From Flagellimonas allohymeniacidonis (GTDB lineage Bacteria; Bacteroidota; Bacteroidia; Flavobacteriales; Flavobacteriaceae), in the NCBI RefSeq assembly GCF_004296335.1, contig NZ_SGIU01000002.1, positions 695,882 through 759,881 on the forward strand: a stretch of DNA of 64,000 nt, given 5' to 3'. Made by a program: the position numbers and the translations under genes. A model generated the notes under the pieces. That model ran no database searches. It was not told where the DNA came from and worked only from the letters and a program-made list of their open reading frames with translations. Every line of letters starts with the position of its first letter. Position 1 is the first letter of the stretch. This document shows, piece by piece, positions 14,491 to 22,915 of this stretch.

Positions 14491-16217
14491 ATAGCCCCAG
14501 TTTTTGATTGCAGGGAAATCTTTTCTTGAATTTCGTTTTTTGTTTTTGGGTTTTCACAATAATCCACAGCCTCATGGGTACGCACAAATAAACTTTGCTT
14601 GCCGATGATCTCTATTAATCCGCTAGAATAAAAAATATCTCGTGTCGGACCAATGGCCCCCGCTATTAAAAATTGAATATTCCGCGCTCGGAGATCGTTA
14701 ATAATTTGTTCCAGCGTTTTGGCTGCACTGCTGTCAATATAATTTATGGCTTCGGCATTTAGCACGACATACCTTAACCCTTCTCCCTTATTGGTCACCT
14801 GTCTGAACAATTCCCTTTTAAAGTAATCTTTGTTTCCAAAGAAAAGTTGTGCATCAAACCTCAAAATTAGAATTTCAGGTCGGGTCTCCACTTCCTTCTC
14901 AAATCGTTCCACATTTTTAAAATAATTGGTGCCCTTGATACGGCCCAAAATGGCGATATGTGGTTTTGAAATTCGATTTACCAGAAGAAAAAGAGAGAAC
15001 AATACGCCTATGATAATCCCCTGTGAAATACCAATCAACAAAGTGGTCAAAAACGTAAAAGCCAGCAGTATAAATTCATCTTTACGTTGTTTGTAAAGTT
15101 CCACGGGGTATTTAAAATCAATTAAACTATAGACTGCCACCAAAATAATGGCTCCTAATACCGCCTTGGGCAAATAACTGAAAAGCGGGGTCAAAAAAAG
15201 CAAGGTCAAAGCCACTACTAAGGTGCTAACTATGGATGCCAGCCCTGTTTTAGCTCCTTCATTGACGTTGACCGCTGTTCTAGACAAGCCGGAATTAGCG
15301 GGATAGGACTGGAAAAATGAGCCCACAATATTGGAAATGCCCAAAGCCCTTAGTTCTTGATTGGCATTAGTATAATACTTATTGCTGCGTTCCTCAACTG
15401 CCTTGGCCATAGTCATCGCTTCCGCAAATGAGATAAAGGCCAAAGTAAGCGCTAGGGGAAACAAGGTGGACCAGTATCCGGTACCCATTGAGTGCATGGT
15501 AAATCTTGGAAGTCCCTTGGGAATTTCACCCACTAGGGCTATGTTTCCTTCTTGTATAGGCAGGTAGTACACAGCTAAAATGGAAAGTATCACCACAGCC
15601 ATGGCTGCAGGTAATTTTCGGTGTAGTCGCTTCAATGCCAAAATCAGTAGTACGCTGGCCAAACCAACTACCAAATCAGGAAAATTGGTTTCTCCAATTT
15701 TGTAGAAAATCTCTTTAAGAACAGCCAATGTGCCCAATGCATCTATCGATATGCCCAAAAGGTATTTTAATTGACTAATGGCTATCACCAAAGCTGCCGC
15801 GGAAGTAAAACCACTGACCACGGGACGTGATAAAAAATTGGCCAAAAATCCCATTTTTAAGAATCCCATAGCCAACTGCAACAATCCAACAAAGAGGGCT
15901 AGAAACAAAGCCATGGCAATGTAATCCTGAAGATTGGACAGTTTCAAGGCCGCTAAGCCAGATGCCACAATTAATGAATCGAGAGCCACCGGACCCACGG
16001 CCAACTTTCTGCTAGATCCCGTTATGGCGTATAAAAGATTCGGTACCAAGGCGGCATATAGTCCGTAAACTGGAGGTAGGCCCGCAATGAGAGCATAAGC
16101 CATACCTTGGGGAATGAGCATGATTCCCACGGTGACTCCCGCAGAAATATCTCCAGACCAATAGCTTTTTTTATAGTTTGGAAGCCAATCGAGTATTGGA
16201 AAGTAGCGTTTCAGCAT
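14487..16217 (-). CDS. SulP family inorganic anion transporter with STAS domain
   Basis: A 576-residue SLC26/SulP protein with 12-14 predicted membrane segments and a cytoplasmic C-terminal STAS domain at about 430-550 (ILRFDAQLFFGN, NYIDSSAAKTLEQI). The N-terminal family signature follows the canonical WLPNY and GVTVGIMLIPQGMAYAL. SulP proteins move sulfate, bicarbonate or other anions with H+ or Na+; here the neighbours suggest sulfate, either uptake or removal of the sulfate that sulfite oxidation makes. The frame is open to an ATG at 16238, but a perfect -7 element (16223-16230) lies within those seven extra codons, so the ATG at 16217 is preferred; this would give a nearly leaderless mRNA. 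It begins 35-55 bases after the Crp/Fnr gene. Confidence 0.9.
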   Translation of the reverse strand: MLKRYFPILDWLPNYKKSYWSGDISAGVTVGIMLIPQGMAYALIAGLPPVYGLYAALVPNLLYAITGSSRKLAVGPVALDSLIVASGLAALKLSNLQDYIAMALFLALFVGLLQLAMGFLKMGFLANFLSRPVVSGFTSAAALVIAISQLKYLLGISIDALGTLAVLKEIFYKIGETNFPDLVVGLASVLLILALKRLHRKLPAAMAVVILSILAVYYLPIQEGNIALVGEIPKGLPRFTMHSMGTGYWSTLFPLALTLAFISFAEAMTMAKAVEERSNKYYTNANQELRALGISNIVGSFFQSYPANSGLSRTAVNVNEGAKTGLASIVSTLVVALTLLFLTPLFSYLPKAVLGAIILVAVYSLIDFKYPVELYKQRKDEFILLAFTFLTTLLIGISQGIIIGVLFSLFLLVNRISKPHIAILGRIKGTNYFKNVERFEKEVETRPEILILRFDAQLFFGNKDYFKRELFRQVTNKGEGLRYVVLNAEAINYIDSSAAKTLEQIINDLRARNIQFLIAGAIGPTRDIFYSSGLIEIIGKQSLFVRTHEAVDYCENPKTKNEIQEKISLQSKTGAM

Positions 16218-16222
16218 TGCCA

Positions 16223-16230
16223 CAAAGGTA
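16223..16230 (-). promoter_or_regulatory. -7 element of the SulP promoter
   Basis: On the minus strand this reads TACCTTTG, a perfect TAnnTTTG, with its last base 36.5 bp from the centre of the dyad at 16253-16266. It overlaps the longest possible SulP frame, which decides for the shorter start at 16217. Confidence 0.65.
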
Positions 16231-16252
16231 GTTAGCATTTATGGGAAAGTGG

Positions 16253-16266
16253 GTAACCCAGGTTGC
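16253..16266. promoter_or_regulatory. Crp/Fnr-type operator upstream of SulP
   Basis: The top strand reads GTAAC-CCAG-GTTGC, 9 of 10 half-site matches to GTAAC-N4-GTTAC. It lies in the 35-bp space between the regulator gene and the SulP gene, at the spacing seen at the other promoters of this cluster. Confidence 0.7.
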
Positions 16267-16271
16267 AAAAC

Positions 16272-16904
16272 CTAAAGGTCCACTATCTTGATATGATTTC
16301 TATGAAGTTCAAGTTTGCCCATTTTTTCCAACTTTTTGAGCAATCTGGAAACCACAACCCGCGAAGTGTGCAAATCCATGGCTATTTCTTGATGTGTGCT
16401 CTGCAAATAAGTATCGTTGGCTATTTCTGATTTCTTTTTGAGATAGTCCACCAACCTTTGGTCTAAATTCTTGAATGCGATATTGTCCACAGTCTGCAAT
16501 AGTTCATTCATACGGTTGTGATAGCTTTCCATAATAAACTTTCGCCATCCATGGTATTTCCCCATCCATTCCTCCATCTTTTGGGCAGGTATCATGATGA
16601 GTTCCGAGGGAGTCTCGGTAACGGCCATAATCTCACTTTTGGTTTGTCCCAAACAACATGCGGTGGTTACGGAACAGGTTTCACCTTGTTCCAAATAATA
16701 CAACAAGAGTTCATCGCCGTCTTCATCTTCCCGTAAAACCTTTATGGCTCCAGATAAAAGAAGCGGTATGGACCGAATATATTTGCCTATCTCCATAATC
16801 TTTTCCCCAGTAGGTAATTCCAAAAGCTTGCCGACATCATTGATTTCATCAATTAATTCTTGCTCAAAAAGGTTTCCAAAAGTGGTTTGAAGTGCTTCTT
16901 TCAT
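16272..16904 (-). CDS. Crp/Fnr family transcriptional regulator of the sulfur cluster
   Basis: A 210-residue regulator with a cyclic-nucleotide-binding-like sensory domain (residues 15-120), a long dimer helix, and a C-terminal winged helix at about 145-210. The recognition helix HTSRVVVSRLLKKLE keeps the Ser-Arg pair of FNR but has Val where FNR has its key Glu, so its site should differ from TTGAT; the GTAAC-N4-GTTAC dyads found at four neighbouring promoters are the natural candidates and resemble HcpR-type sites. There is no N-terminal iron-sulfur cysteine set, but the sensory domain holds Cys77, Cys83 and Cys84 (CSVTTACCLG), which could form a persulfide or tetrasulfide and sense reactive sulfur. 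No such dyad was found before its own gene. Confidence 0.85.
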   Translation of the reverse strand: MKEALQTTFGNLFEQELIDEINDVGKLLELPTGEKIMEIGKYIRSIPLLLSGAIKVLREDEDGDELLLYYLEQGETCSVTTACCLGQTKSEIMAVTETPSELIMIPAQKMEEWMGKYHGWRKFIMESYHNRMNELLQTVDNIAFKNLDQRLVDYLKKKSEIANDTYLQSTHQEIAMDLHTSRVVVSRLLKKLEKMGKLELHRNHIKIVDL

Positions 16905-17027
16905 GACTTTAAATGACCCTTCTAAGATATCGATTTTGGGTGTTTCAGATATGATTTGGGTTCATGTAAAATCCTAAAAAGTCATCAGGGCCAAGCACAA
17001 AACAACCATTGAGGGGGAGTACAAGGT

Positions 17028-17765
17028 TTACTGCTTTGAATTTCGTGGCAGTACTTCCTCAGGAAATGGGAATAGAATCGTAGAGTTTTTCTCAGCCGCA
17101 ATATTGGATAAGGTTTGATACAACCGGAGCTTGATGGCTGAGGGAGATTTGTCTATCTGTAGTCCTGCCTCCAAAAGTTTGGCGGCGGCCTGTTCTTCGG
17201 CTTCGGCCAGAATGATTCGTGCTCTTCTCGAACGCTCAGCTTCGGCCTGATTGGCCATCATTCGTCTCATATTTTCTGGCAACTGAATGTCCTTAATTTT
17301 TACATCCATGATTTCAATACCCCAATGGCCGGTTTCGTTTTCCACTATGCTTTTGATATTCTTGCCCATTTCTTCCCTTTTTGACAAAATGGTATCGAGT
17401 TCCACTTTTCCACAAACATCCCGAAGTGCCGCTTGGGACAACTGGGTTATCGCAAAATCGTACTGTTCCACTTCAAGAACCGCTTTTTCGGGGTCATTGA
17501 TTTTAAAAAATACCACGCCGTCAATACTACAGGGCACATTGTCCTCGGTCATTACTTCTTGTGATACAATATTGATGGTAATAACACGGATATCGACCAC
17601 CTGAATGGTCTCCACCAAAGGAATGATCCATCGGAAACCAGGATTCAGGGTCTTCACATATTTTCCAAAACGGAACTTCAATGCTCTTTTATACTCAAAA
17701 ACAATTCGTATTCCGGCTAAAAGGATGATGCCAAACAGAATACTCAAGAATAATGGAAGGTTCAT
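17028..17765 (-). CDS. Slipin/stomatin-like SPFH protein
   Basis: A 245-residue protein: one N-terminal membrane helix (about 4-22), an SPFH/band 7 domain from about residue 22 (RALKFRFGKYVKTLNPGFRWIIP) to about 175, and a short coiled-coil region rich in Ala and Glu (NQAEAERSRRARIILAEAEE). The order and the LNPGFRW motif fit slipins, which build membrane-associated scaffolds and often pair with NfeD-type proteases. No NfeD gene lies next to it. It is divergent from the tonB gene, with 154 bases between them. It is distinct from the prohibitin-like protein encoded at 2445-3293, which belongs to another SPFH branch. Confidence 0.87.
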   Translation of the reverse strand: MNLPLFLSILFGIILLAGIRIVFEYKRALKFRFGKYVKTLNPGFRWIIPLVETIQVVDIRVITINIVSQEVMTEDNVPCSIDGVVFFKINDPEKAVLEVEQYDFAITQLSQAALRDVCGKVELDTILSKREEMGKNIKSIVENETGHWGIEIMDVKIKDIQLPENMRRMMANQAEAERSRRARIILAEAEEQAAAKLLEAGLQIDKSPSAIKLRLYQTLSNIAAEKNSTILFPFPEEVLPRNSKQ

Positions 17766-17885
17766 ATTTTCTCTGATTTAGGTTGTGGATTTCGCTAGTG
17801 CTGCATCTCTATAATTTACGAAAAATAATCGGGACCTGAAAGCATGATTTTCCGTGGTAATGCCTACAAAATCCATCAAAAAGTG

Positions 17886-17905
17886 GACCTAGGATGATCT
17901 AGGTC
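17886..17905. promoter_or_regulatory. Perfect 7-bp inverted repeat upstream of tonB
   Basis: GACCTAG and CTAGGTC are separated by 6 bases and end 14 bases before the tonB ATG. It lacks a T-run, so an operator for a dimeric repressor is more likely than a terminator. No partner site was found elsewhere in the window. Confidence 0.4.
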
Positions 17906-17919
17906 ATTTGGTAATTTAA

Positions 17920-18684
17920 ATGTTCAGAAGATCTTTTAAACAAATACAGAAGACAAAAGCGATGGAACCCAAAAAATATCCTAAAGCAAATTTAAATCGA
18001 AGCAGCAGTCTTTTTTTTGTGATCGGTTTAGCGGTCACTCTGTTTCTAACTTGGATAGCCCTCGAATATAAAAGCGATGAAAAGGAAATTAAAATAGAGA
18101 TTTCCCATAGAGAGGTGCAAGATTTAAGGGAAGATGTTCCAATCACCGAAATCATAAGAGCCGAGCCTCCGCCACCCCCTCCAAGCGCCCCAAGCGTAAT
18201 AGAGGTCATTGAGGATGAAAATGAAATTGAGGAAACCGTTATCAAAAGCACAGAAGTTTCACAGGAAACGGTTGTAGATGACCCAATAATTGCGGTGGAG
18301 GATGTTGATGTTGACGAGGTGGAAGAAGAAATTACAGTTCCTTTTGCGGTAATTGAGAATATTCCCGTCTTTCCCGGTTGCGAGAATGGCACCGATGAGG
18401 AAAAGAGGGCCTGTTTTCAAAAAAAAGTTCAAGAGCACGTTCGAGATAACTTTAAATACCCCGATTTAGCCCTTGAAATGGGAATTCAGGGAAAGGTGTT
18501 TGTTCAATTCATCATTGATTCAAAAGGTCATGTCACCCAAATAAGGACTAGAGGCCCCGACAGGCTTTTAGAGAAAGAGGCAAAGCGAATCATAGCTTCA
18601 TTGCCTCAAATGACCCCTGGCAAACAAAGAGGCAAGTCTGTGAATATGCCTTATAGTATTCCCATTAATTTTAAGCTACTTTAA
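17920..18684 (+). CDS. TonB-like energy transducer
   Basis: A 254-residue protein with one membrane helix at about residues 30-48, a proline stretch (PPPPPPSAPS) near 86-95, a long acidic linker rich in Val, Glu and Asp, and a C-terminal TonB domain (about 160-254) with FKYPDLALEMGIQGKVFVQF and LPQMTPGKQRGKSVNMPYSI. It would couple the proton-motive force, through ExbB/ExbD, to outer-membrane receptors; neither partner is in the window. The ATG at 17920 is used; ATG 17962 (MEPKKYPK) is an alternative. Its last 84 bases recur in degenerate form at 19342-19432 and 37871-37936. A dyad just upstream suggests specific control. Confidence 0.88.
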   Translation: MFRRSFKQIQKTKAMEPKKYPKANLNRSSSLFFVIGLAVTLFLTWIALEYKSDEKEIKIEISHREVQDLREDVPITEIIRAEPPPPPPSAPSVIEVIEDENEIEETVIKSTEVSQETVVDDPIIAVEDVDVDEVEEEITVPFAVIENIPVFPGCENGTDEEKRACFQKKVQEHVRDNFKYPDLALEMGIQGKVFVQFIIDSKGHVTQIRTRGPDRLLEKEAKRIIASLPQMTPGKQRGKSVNMPYSIPINFKLL

Positions 18685-18781
18685 GAAATACAATTACAGG
18701 GTTTAACTCTTCAACGAAGCGGATTGCCTTGTGGTAAAGCTCAATGCAATACTTCTGGTATTGATTTCATACTTTGTTAAT

Positions 18782-19216
18782 CTACTTAATCCATATACCG
18801 TAAGGCGGTAAATCCCCGGTCGCCACAGTTTGACCCCATTTGACGGCTTTTGCCTTAAAACCTGACTTTTTGTTTTTCAGTTTGGTAGCAGTTGCCGAAC
18901 CTTGTTCGGTGATTTTTGGAATAAGCTTATGTACCACAGCCTTTACCGCAAAAACGTAATGCCCTGGTGGAAGGTCGGGTTGATACTCCCATTTTTTTAA
19001 CTGGATAATGTAAAAGCCGCTTGGACCTTCGGTGACCTTCTTAATCTCGCGCTGGTGTTTATTGGCATGATTCAAAGATGCCATATGATAAATTCCAAAA
19101 TTTGTTTTGGTCAAATTCTTTACCGGCTTGCCGGTTTCTTCATCCGAAACAGAAACAACCATCAAAAAATTCCCAAAGAGCGGACTTGCTTCTGCAGATA
19201 CTACTAATTTGCTCAT
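18782..19216 (-). CDS. Hypothetical protein, possible beta-sandwich
   Basis: A 144-residue protein without signal peptide or membrane segment. The pattern of alternating hydrophobic residues (FLMVVSVSDEETGKPVKNL, GFYIIQLKKW, GHYVFAVKAVV) suggests an immunoglobulin-like or carboxypeptidase-regulatory-like beta fold. The C-terminal third is rich in lysine. I do not recognise the family. It converges on tonB; a small 6-bp hairpin (CAATAC-TTCTG-GTATTG, 18747-18763) between them may end transcription. The eroded tonB copy at 19342-19432 lies upstream of this gene, on the other strand. Confidence 0.45.
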   Translation of the reverse strand: MSKLVVSAEASPLFGNFLMVVSVSDEETGKPVKNLTKTNFGIYHMASLNHANKHQREIKKVTEGPSGFYIIQLKKWEYQPDLPPGHYVFAVKAVVHKLIPKITEQGSATATKLKNKKSGFKAKAVKWGQTVATGDLPPYGIWIK

Positions 19217-19341
19217 GACCTATATAATTACTGTTGATAATCAGACTTTTATACTAGGTATGAATATTATTAGGGTTCTCCAATGGTAATTGTATGATCT
19301 GTACGGAATATTGTGTTTAAGGGGATTCTTGACGGGCACAA

Positions 19342-19432
19342 ATGGTATTGCTACCTCAAATGACCCCTGGTAAAAAAAGGTCGGCCTGTGAATATGCCTT
19401 ATAGCATTCCCACTAATTTTAAACTGCTTTAG
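19342..19432 (+). pseudogene. Eroded copy of the tonB 3' end
   Basis: The sequence matches the last 84 bases of the tonB gene (18601-18684) over its whole length: it encodes LPQMTPGKK, then after loss of two bases PVNMPYSIP and NFKLL before a stop at the same place. The frame break and the absence of any upstream tonB sequence show it cannot make a transducer. It lies in the 350-base gap 19217-19566, in which nothing else was recognised. It shares the GGTCGG variant and AGCATTCCC with the second fragment at 37871-37936, so both may come from a different tonB paralogue rather than from the intact neighbour. Confidence 0.8.
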
Positions 19433-19566
19433 AAAAGCCAGTTATCTTATTTCATCTTAATTTTGAGGTTATCTGGAACATAATCTTGATACTGTTTTCT
19501 CTTCGAGTTGATTTTGCACACTTTGATTATTGATTATCTTGGGATGGAAAAACTAAGCTGACCAGT

Positions 19567-20220
19567 ATGATAAATCGTGTGCTAATATTTCTGCTAGGTT
19601 CATTAATCTTGAGTTGCACATCTACTAAACTCTCCAACTCATACAAGTCCGATAATTTTGAATCGATTCAGGACAAAAATATAATTGTGGTCTCTAGAAC
19701 CCCTCAAGAAGATATCAGAAAATCTTATGAGAATGAGATCTCAAGAAAACTCAGGTCAAAGGGTTTTAATGCAACGGCCAGCCATTTGGTTTTTCCAAAT
19801 CTCAAGCCTTTGAGGAACAAAACTGTGGAAAGAATAGCCGAAACAATTGCCATGTTTAAAGATGAGGGTTTTGATATTCTATTGTTGACTTCCCTTAGGG
19901 GTGTAGAAGAACAAGAAGTGCTTAGAAGGCAAGAAGGTTATGGTTCTTTGTTAGATTATTATGGTAATAAATATATCACCCTAAAAGGGTATTATGACGA
20001 TGTCAACGCCCCACCGAAACTGGAACCTCTGAACAAGGAATTGCAACCGGTAACACAAAAGACCGTAACTTTTATTTTAGAGGCGGTGACTTACAATCTT
20101 TCCTTGCCGGAAGAACAGCGATTACTTTCCGTAGTGACCACTGAGATTACCAATCCCAGTACAGCTTCTTCCGTAAAGAAAGGGTTTGCTAAAATAATTT
20201 CTGAGCAGTTAGCGCAATAA
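19567..20220 (+). CDS. Lipoprotein, paralogue of the one at 26036-26719
   Basis: A 217-residue lipoprotein: hydrophobic signal with lipobox LILSC (Cys17), then a folded domain of alternating strands and helices (KNIIVVSRT, NEISRKLRSKGFNA, EGFDILLLTSL). It resembles the DUF4136-like small lipoproteins of Bacteroidota, which commonly begin with a TK-S-x-W/Y pattern after the cysteine, here TSTKLSNSY. The gene at 26036-26719 encodes a protein with the same order of features. Role unknown; it would be anchored in the inner or outer membrane. It is transcribed towards the porin gene, whose stop lies 3 bases away on the other strand. Confidence 0.6.
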   Translation: MINRVLIFLLGSLILSCTSTKLSNSYKSDNFESIQDKNIIVVSRTPQEDIRKSYENEISRKLRSKGFNATASHLVFPNLKPLRNKTVERIAETIAMFKDEGFDILLLTSLRGVEEQEVLRRQEGYGSLLDYYGNKYITLKGYYDDVNAPPKLEPLNKELQPVTQKTVTFILEAVTYNLSLPEEQRLLSVVTTEITNPSTASSVKKGFAKIISEQLAQ

Positions 20221-20223
20221 TTG

Positions 20224-21393
20224 TTAAAAATCAAAACGAATACCTATACCAAAGATGCTAGGCCTCCTACCATCTCCGTTGACATCCTTGCTTTGATCGA
20301 TTCGAGAAGATGCTGAAATGTAACTGGATTTTTTAAATCTATATGCCAATTCAGTAATAAAGAATTTCGTGTCAAAATCACCTAAATCCTCATCTTCCTT
20401 GGGTTTCAGATAGTTGTATCCCAACGCAAAATGCCACCTTTCATTTTTTGAAAACCGGTATCGGCCAAAAAATTCGAGACCCGTGGCATCGTAGAAGACA
20501 TCCCCAGCACGTTGATGTTGATTTAAACTAGCATAAGAAGCTGCCACGGTAAACCTATCTTTTTCATAGGACGCAGATACAACAAAGGACTCATCTCCCT
20601 CTTTGGCTTGGTCTGGCAGTGGGTCTTCAACACCATCGTTTACCTTGTTATACCCCACTCCGATACCAAATCCGTCGATTCTGTAATTGGCTCCAAAACC
20701 GTAGGTGTCTATAGATTCGTTGTTCTCTGAAATGTTTCTGACCTGTGCTTGTGCTCCAAGGCTCAATCCGTTTTTGGCATATTTCAATATCATGACCTGA
20801 TTGGCACGCCCAGTTCCTGAAACACCCCCATCGGCAATATTCCACACTCCTATACCCGCCCCTCCAAAGGCAAGGGTTTTATCAACCTCAATAGCTCCCA
20901 ATGTATAGTATACGGAGTTTTGTTTCCCGAAAGTAAATTGAAAGTCCTTATAGGTAACCCCCAACCAGCCCAGTCTACTAAAAACGGCATCTCCAACTTG
21001 GGCTATTCCAGCCCCCGGATCTACGGCAAATTCAATAGTTTCATCTCTTGAAACAAGGTTAAACCCAAGCTCAACCCTCCCGACGGCATTAAAATTGTCT
21101 GCCTTATTCGCAGATAAAGCATGTTTGAACCGTATTCCAGCACGAGGGGCATTATTACCTATGCCTATTTCTCCATCCTCGTCGAAACCCACACCTATAC
21201 GGATACTGGCATATGGCTCAATTCTGGATGTTATCTCATCAAACCAATTGGTAACACCATCTTGATTGGAGACAGTTTGTGCTTGTGATACTTGAGCAAC
21301 TACAAAAAACAATCCAAAAATCAATATTTTGAGATACCGGCATATTGAAGTCTTTCTAAGGTTCGAAATTTTCCCTTCTTTTCTCGATTCCAT
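20224..21393 (-). CDS. Outer-membrane porin
   Basis: A 389-residue protein with a signal peptide ending at AQA near residue 39, then about 16 amphipathic strands with the glycine/aromatic pattern of a beta-barrel (WLGVTYKDFQFTFGKQNSVYY, FGANYRIDGFGIGVGYNKV) and a C-terminal IGIRFDF, the outer-membrane insertion signature with a final Phe. It reads like a trimeric general porin, which is not common in Bacteroidota. ATG 21393 is chosen over a TTG at 21414. It is the last gene after dcu and aspA on the same strand, with 64 bases between its ATG and the aspA stop. The context suggests a channel for dicarboxylates or amino acids. Confidence 0.8.
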   Translation of the reverse strand: MESRKEGKISNLRKTSICRYLKILIFGLFFVVAQVSQAQTVSNQDGVTNWFDEITSRIEPYASIRIGVGFDEDGEIGIGNNAPRAGIRFKHALSANKADNFNAVGRVELGFNLVSRDETIEFAVDPGAGIAQVGDAVFSRLGWLGVTYKDFQFTFGKQNSVYYTLGAIEVDKTLAFGGAGIGVWNIADGGVSGTGRANQVMILKYAKNGLSLGAQAQVRNISENNESIDTYGFGANYRIDGFGIGVGYNKVNDGVEDPLPDQAKEGDESFVVSASYEKDRFTVAASYASLNQHQRAGDVFYDATGLEFFGRYRFSKNERWHFALGYNYLKPKEDEDLGDFDTKFFITELAYRFKKSSYISASSRIDQSKDVNGDGRRPSIFGIGIRFDF

Positions 21394-21457
21394 AGTTATA
21401 CTTTTCGTCTGCAAATAGAATGCTTTATAGCAATTATTTAAAGAGGTTTTGAAACAA

Positions 21458-22876
21458 TTATTTGTGCAATTTAGCCCTATACTTGGGATGCATTAGGTTG
21501 TCAATACTTAGAATCTTATCCAACTCTTCTTCGGTCAACAACTCTTTTTCAAGAACCAATTCTCGGATGCTCTTTCCCGTTCGTACCGCTTCTTTTCCTA
21601 TGACATCGCCCATATGGTGCCCAATAAAAGGATTCAAAAAGGTGATGATGCCCACCGAGTTGAAGACCATTTGTTTGGTATGTTCCTCATTGGCGGTGAT
21701 ACCGTCAATACATTTTTCCGCCAAAGTTGTACAGGCATTGGACAACAGTTCAATGGATTCGAACATGCATTGCGCAATTACCGGTTCCATTACGTTCAAT
21801 TGCAGTTGACCCGCCTCTGCAGCAAATGATACGGCGACATCATTGCCAATGATCTTGAAACAGACTTGGTTGGCAACTTCAGGAATCACTGGATTCACTT
21901 TGGCCGGCATGATCGATGAACCTGCTTGCATCTCCGGCAAATTAATCTCATTCAATCCGCATCGGGGCCCAGAGGACAAAAGCCGAAGGTCATTACATAT
22001 TTTTGACAGCTTGACCGCGGTCCTCTTCAATGCTCCGGACATCATGACATAGGCACCACAGTCGGAAGTGGCCTCTATCAGATTGGCAGCAGGAACAAAG
22101 CTGGCCTTGGTGAATTTTTGCAAATACCCAATGGATAGGGCCGTAAAACCGTCGGGCGCATTTACACTGGTCCCAATGGCAGTCGCCCCCAAATTGACCT
22201 CGAGGATCAAGTCCCTAGAATTTTTCAGGTTCTTGGTCTCTTCCTTTAGGTTTACCGACCATGCCCCAAATTCATCCCCCAGGGACATGGGCACGGCATC
22301 CTGCAACTGGGTCCTACCCATTTTAAGCACTTTTTTGAACTCGGCCGCTTTTTTGTCCACGCTCGTGGTCAAAACATTGAGATGTTCGAGCAGTTCGTTC
22401 ATGTAATAATAAAGGGCCACGCGAAACCCTGTGGGATAGGCATCGTTGGTGGATTGGGACTTGTTCACATGATCATTGGGGTGCAATATATCATAGTTGC
22501 CCTTTTCATGGCCGTTCAGGGTAAGGGCGACATTGGCAATGACCTCGTTGGCATTCATATTGACCGATGTTCCGGCGCCCCCTTGAAAAACATCCGAGGG
22601 GAAAAACTTGGAATAGGTATTCAAATCCCCAAGAATGTGGTCGCACGCCTGTAGGATCATATCAGCCTTGTCAGCGGGAATGGTCCCAATTTCCTTGTTG
22701 GCTGCGGCACAGGCTTTTTTAGTGAGGATAAGCCCCTTGATAAATATGGGATAATCCCCGATTTTGGATTTGGATATCTTAAAATTGTCAATGGCCCGTT
22801 GCGTGTGCACGCCATAGTACAATTCATTGTAAATTTCAAGTTCCCCCAAAAGGTCGGTCTCTTTTCTAGTCTTCAT
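21458..22876 (-). CDS. aspA: Aspartate ammonia-lyase
   Basis: A 472-residue member of the fumarase/aspartase superfamily, cytoplasmic and tetrameric. It converts L-aspartate to fumarate and ammonia. The signature loop [11 protein letters not shown] is intact, as are [11 protein letters not shown] and the [12 protein letters not shown] segment with its catalytic-site residues. The neighbours decide for aspartase rather than class II fumarase: a Dcu-type C4-dicarboxylate transporter upstream and a glutamate symporter further up. The length is normal for AspA. Gene order dcu, aspA, porin with gaps of 39 and 64 bases suggests one transcript. The fumarate made can feed the TCA cycle or be exchanged. 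Confidence 0.93.
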   Translation of the reverse strand: MKTRKETDLLGELEIYNELYYGVHTQRAIDNFKISKSKIGDYPIFIKGLILTKKACAAANKEIGTIPADKADMILQACDHILGDLNTYSKFFPSDVFQGGAGTSVNMNANEVIANVALTLNGHEKGNYDILHPNDHVNKSQSTNDAYPTGFRVALYYYMNELLEHLNVLTTSVDKKAAEFKKVLKMGRTQLQDAVPMSLGDEFGAWSVNLKEETKNLKNSRDLILEVNLGATAIGTSVNAPDGFTALSIGYLQKFTKASFVPAANLIEATSDCGAYVMMSGALKRTAVKLSKICNDLRLLSSGPRCGLNEINLPEMQAGSSIMPAKVNPVIPEVANQVCFKIIGNDVAVSFAAEAGQLQLNVMEPVIAQCMFESIELLSNACTTLAEKCIDGITANEEHTKQMVFNSVGIITFLNPFIGHHMGDVIGKEAVRTGKSIRELVLEKELLTEEELDKILSIDNLMHPKYRAKLHK

Positions 22877-22915
22877 GATAGCTTATTATTAGGTTCCCAA
22901 AGGATATTGTAATGG

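Noticed and set aside
18747-18763. Small hairpin between tonB and the next gene as a firm terminator
   Set aside because: A 6-bp AT-rich stem with a poor T-run; mentioned in the neighbouring gene entry but not listed as a feature.
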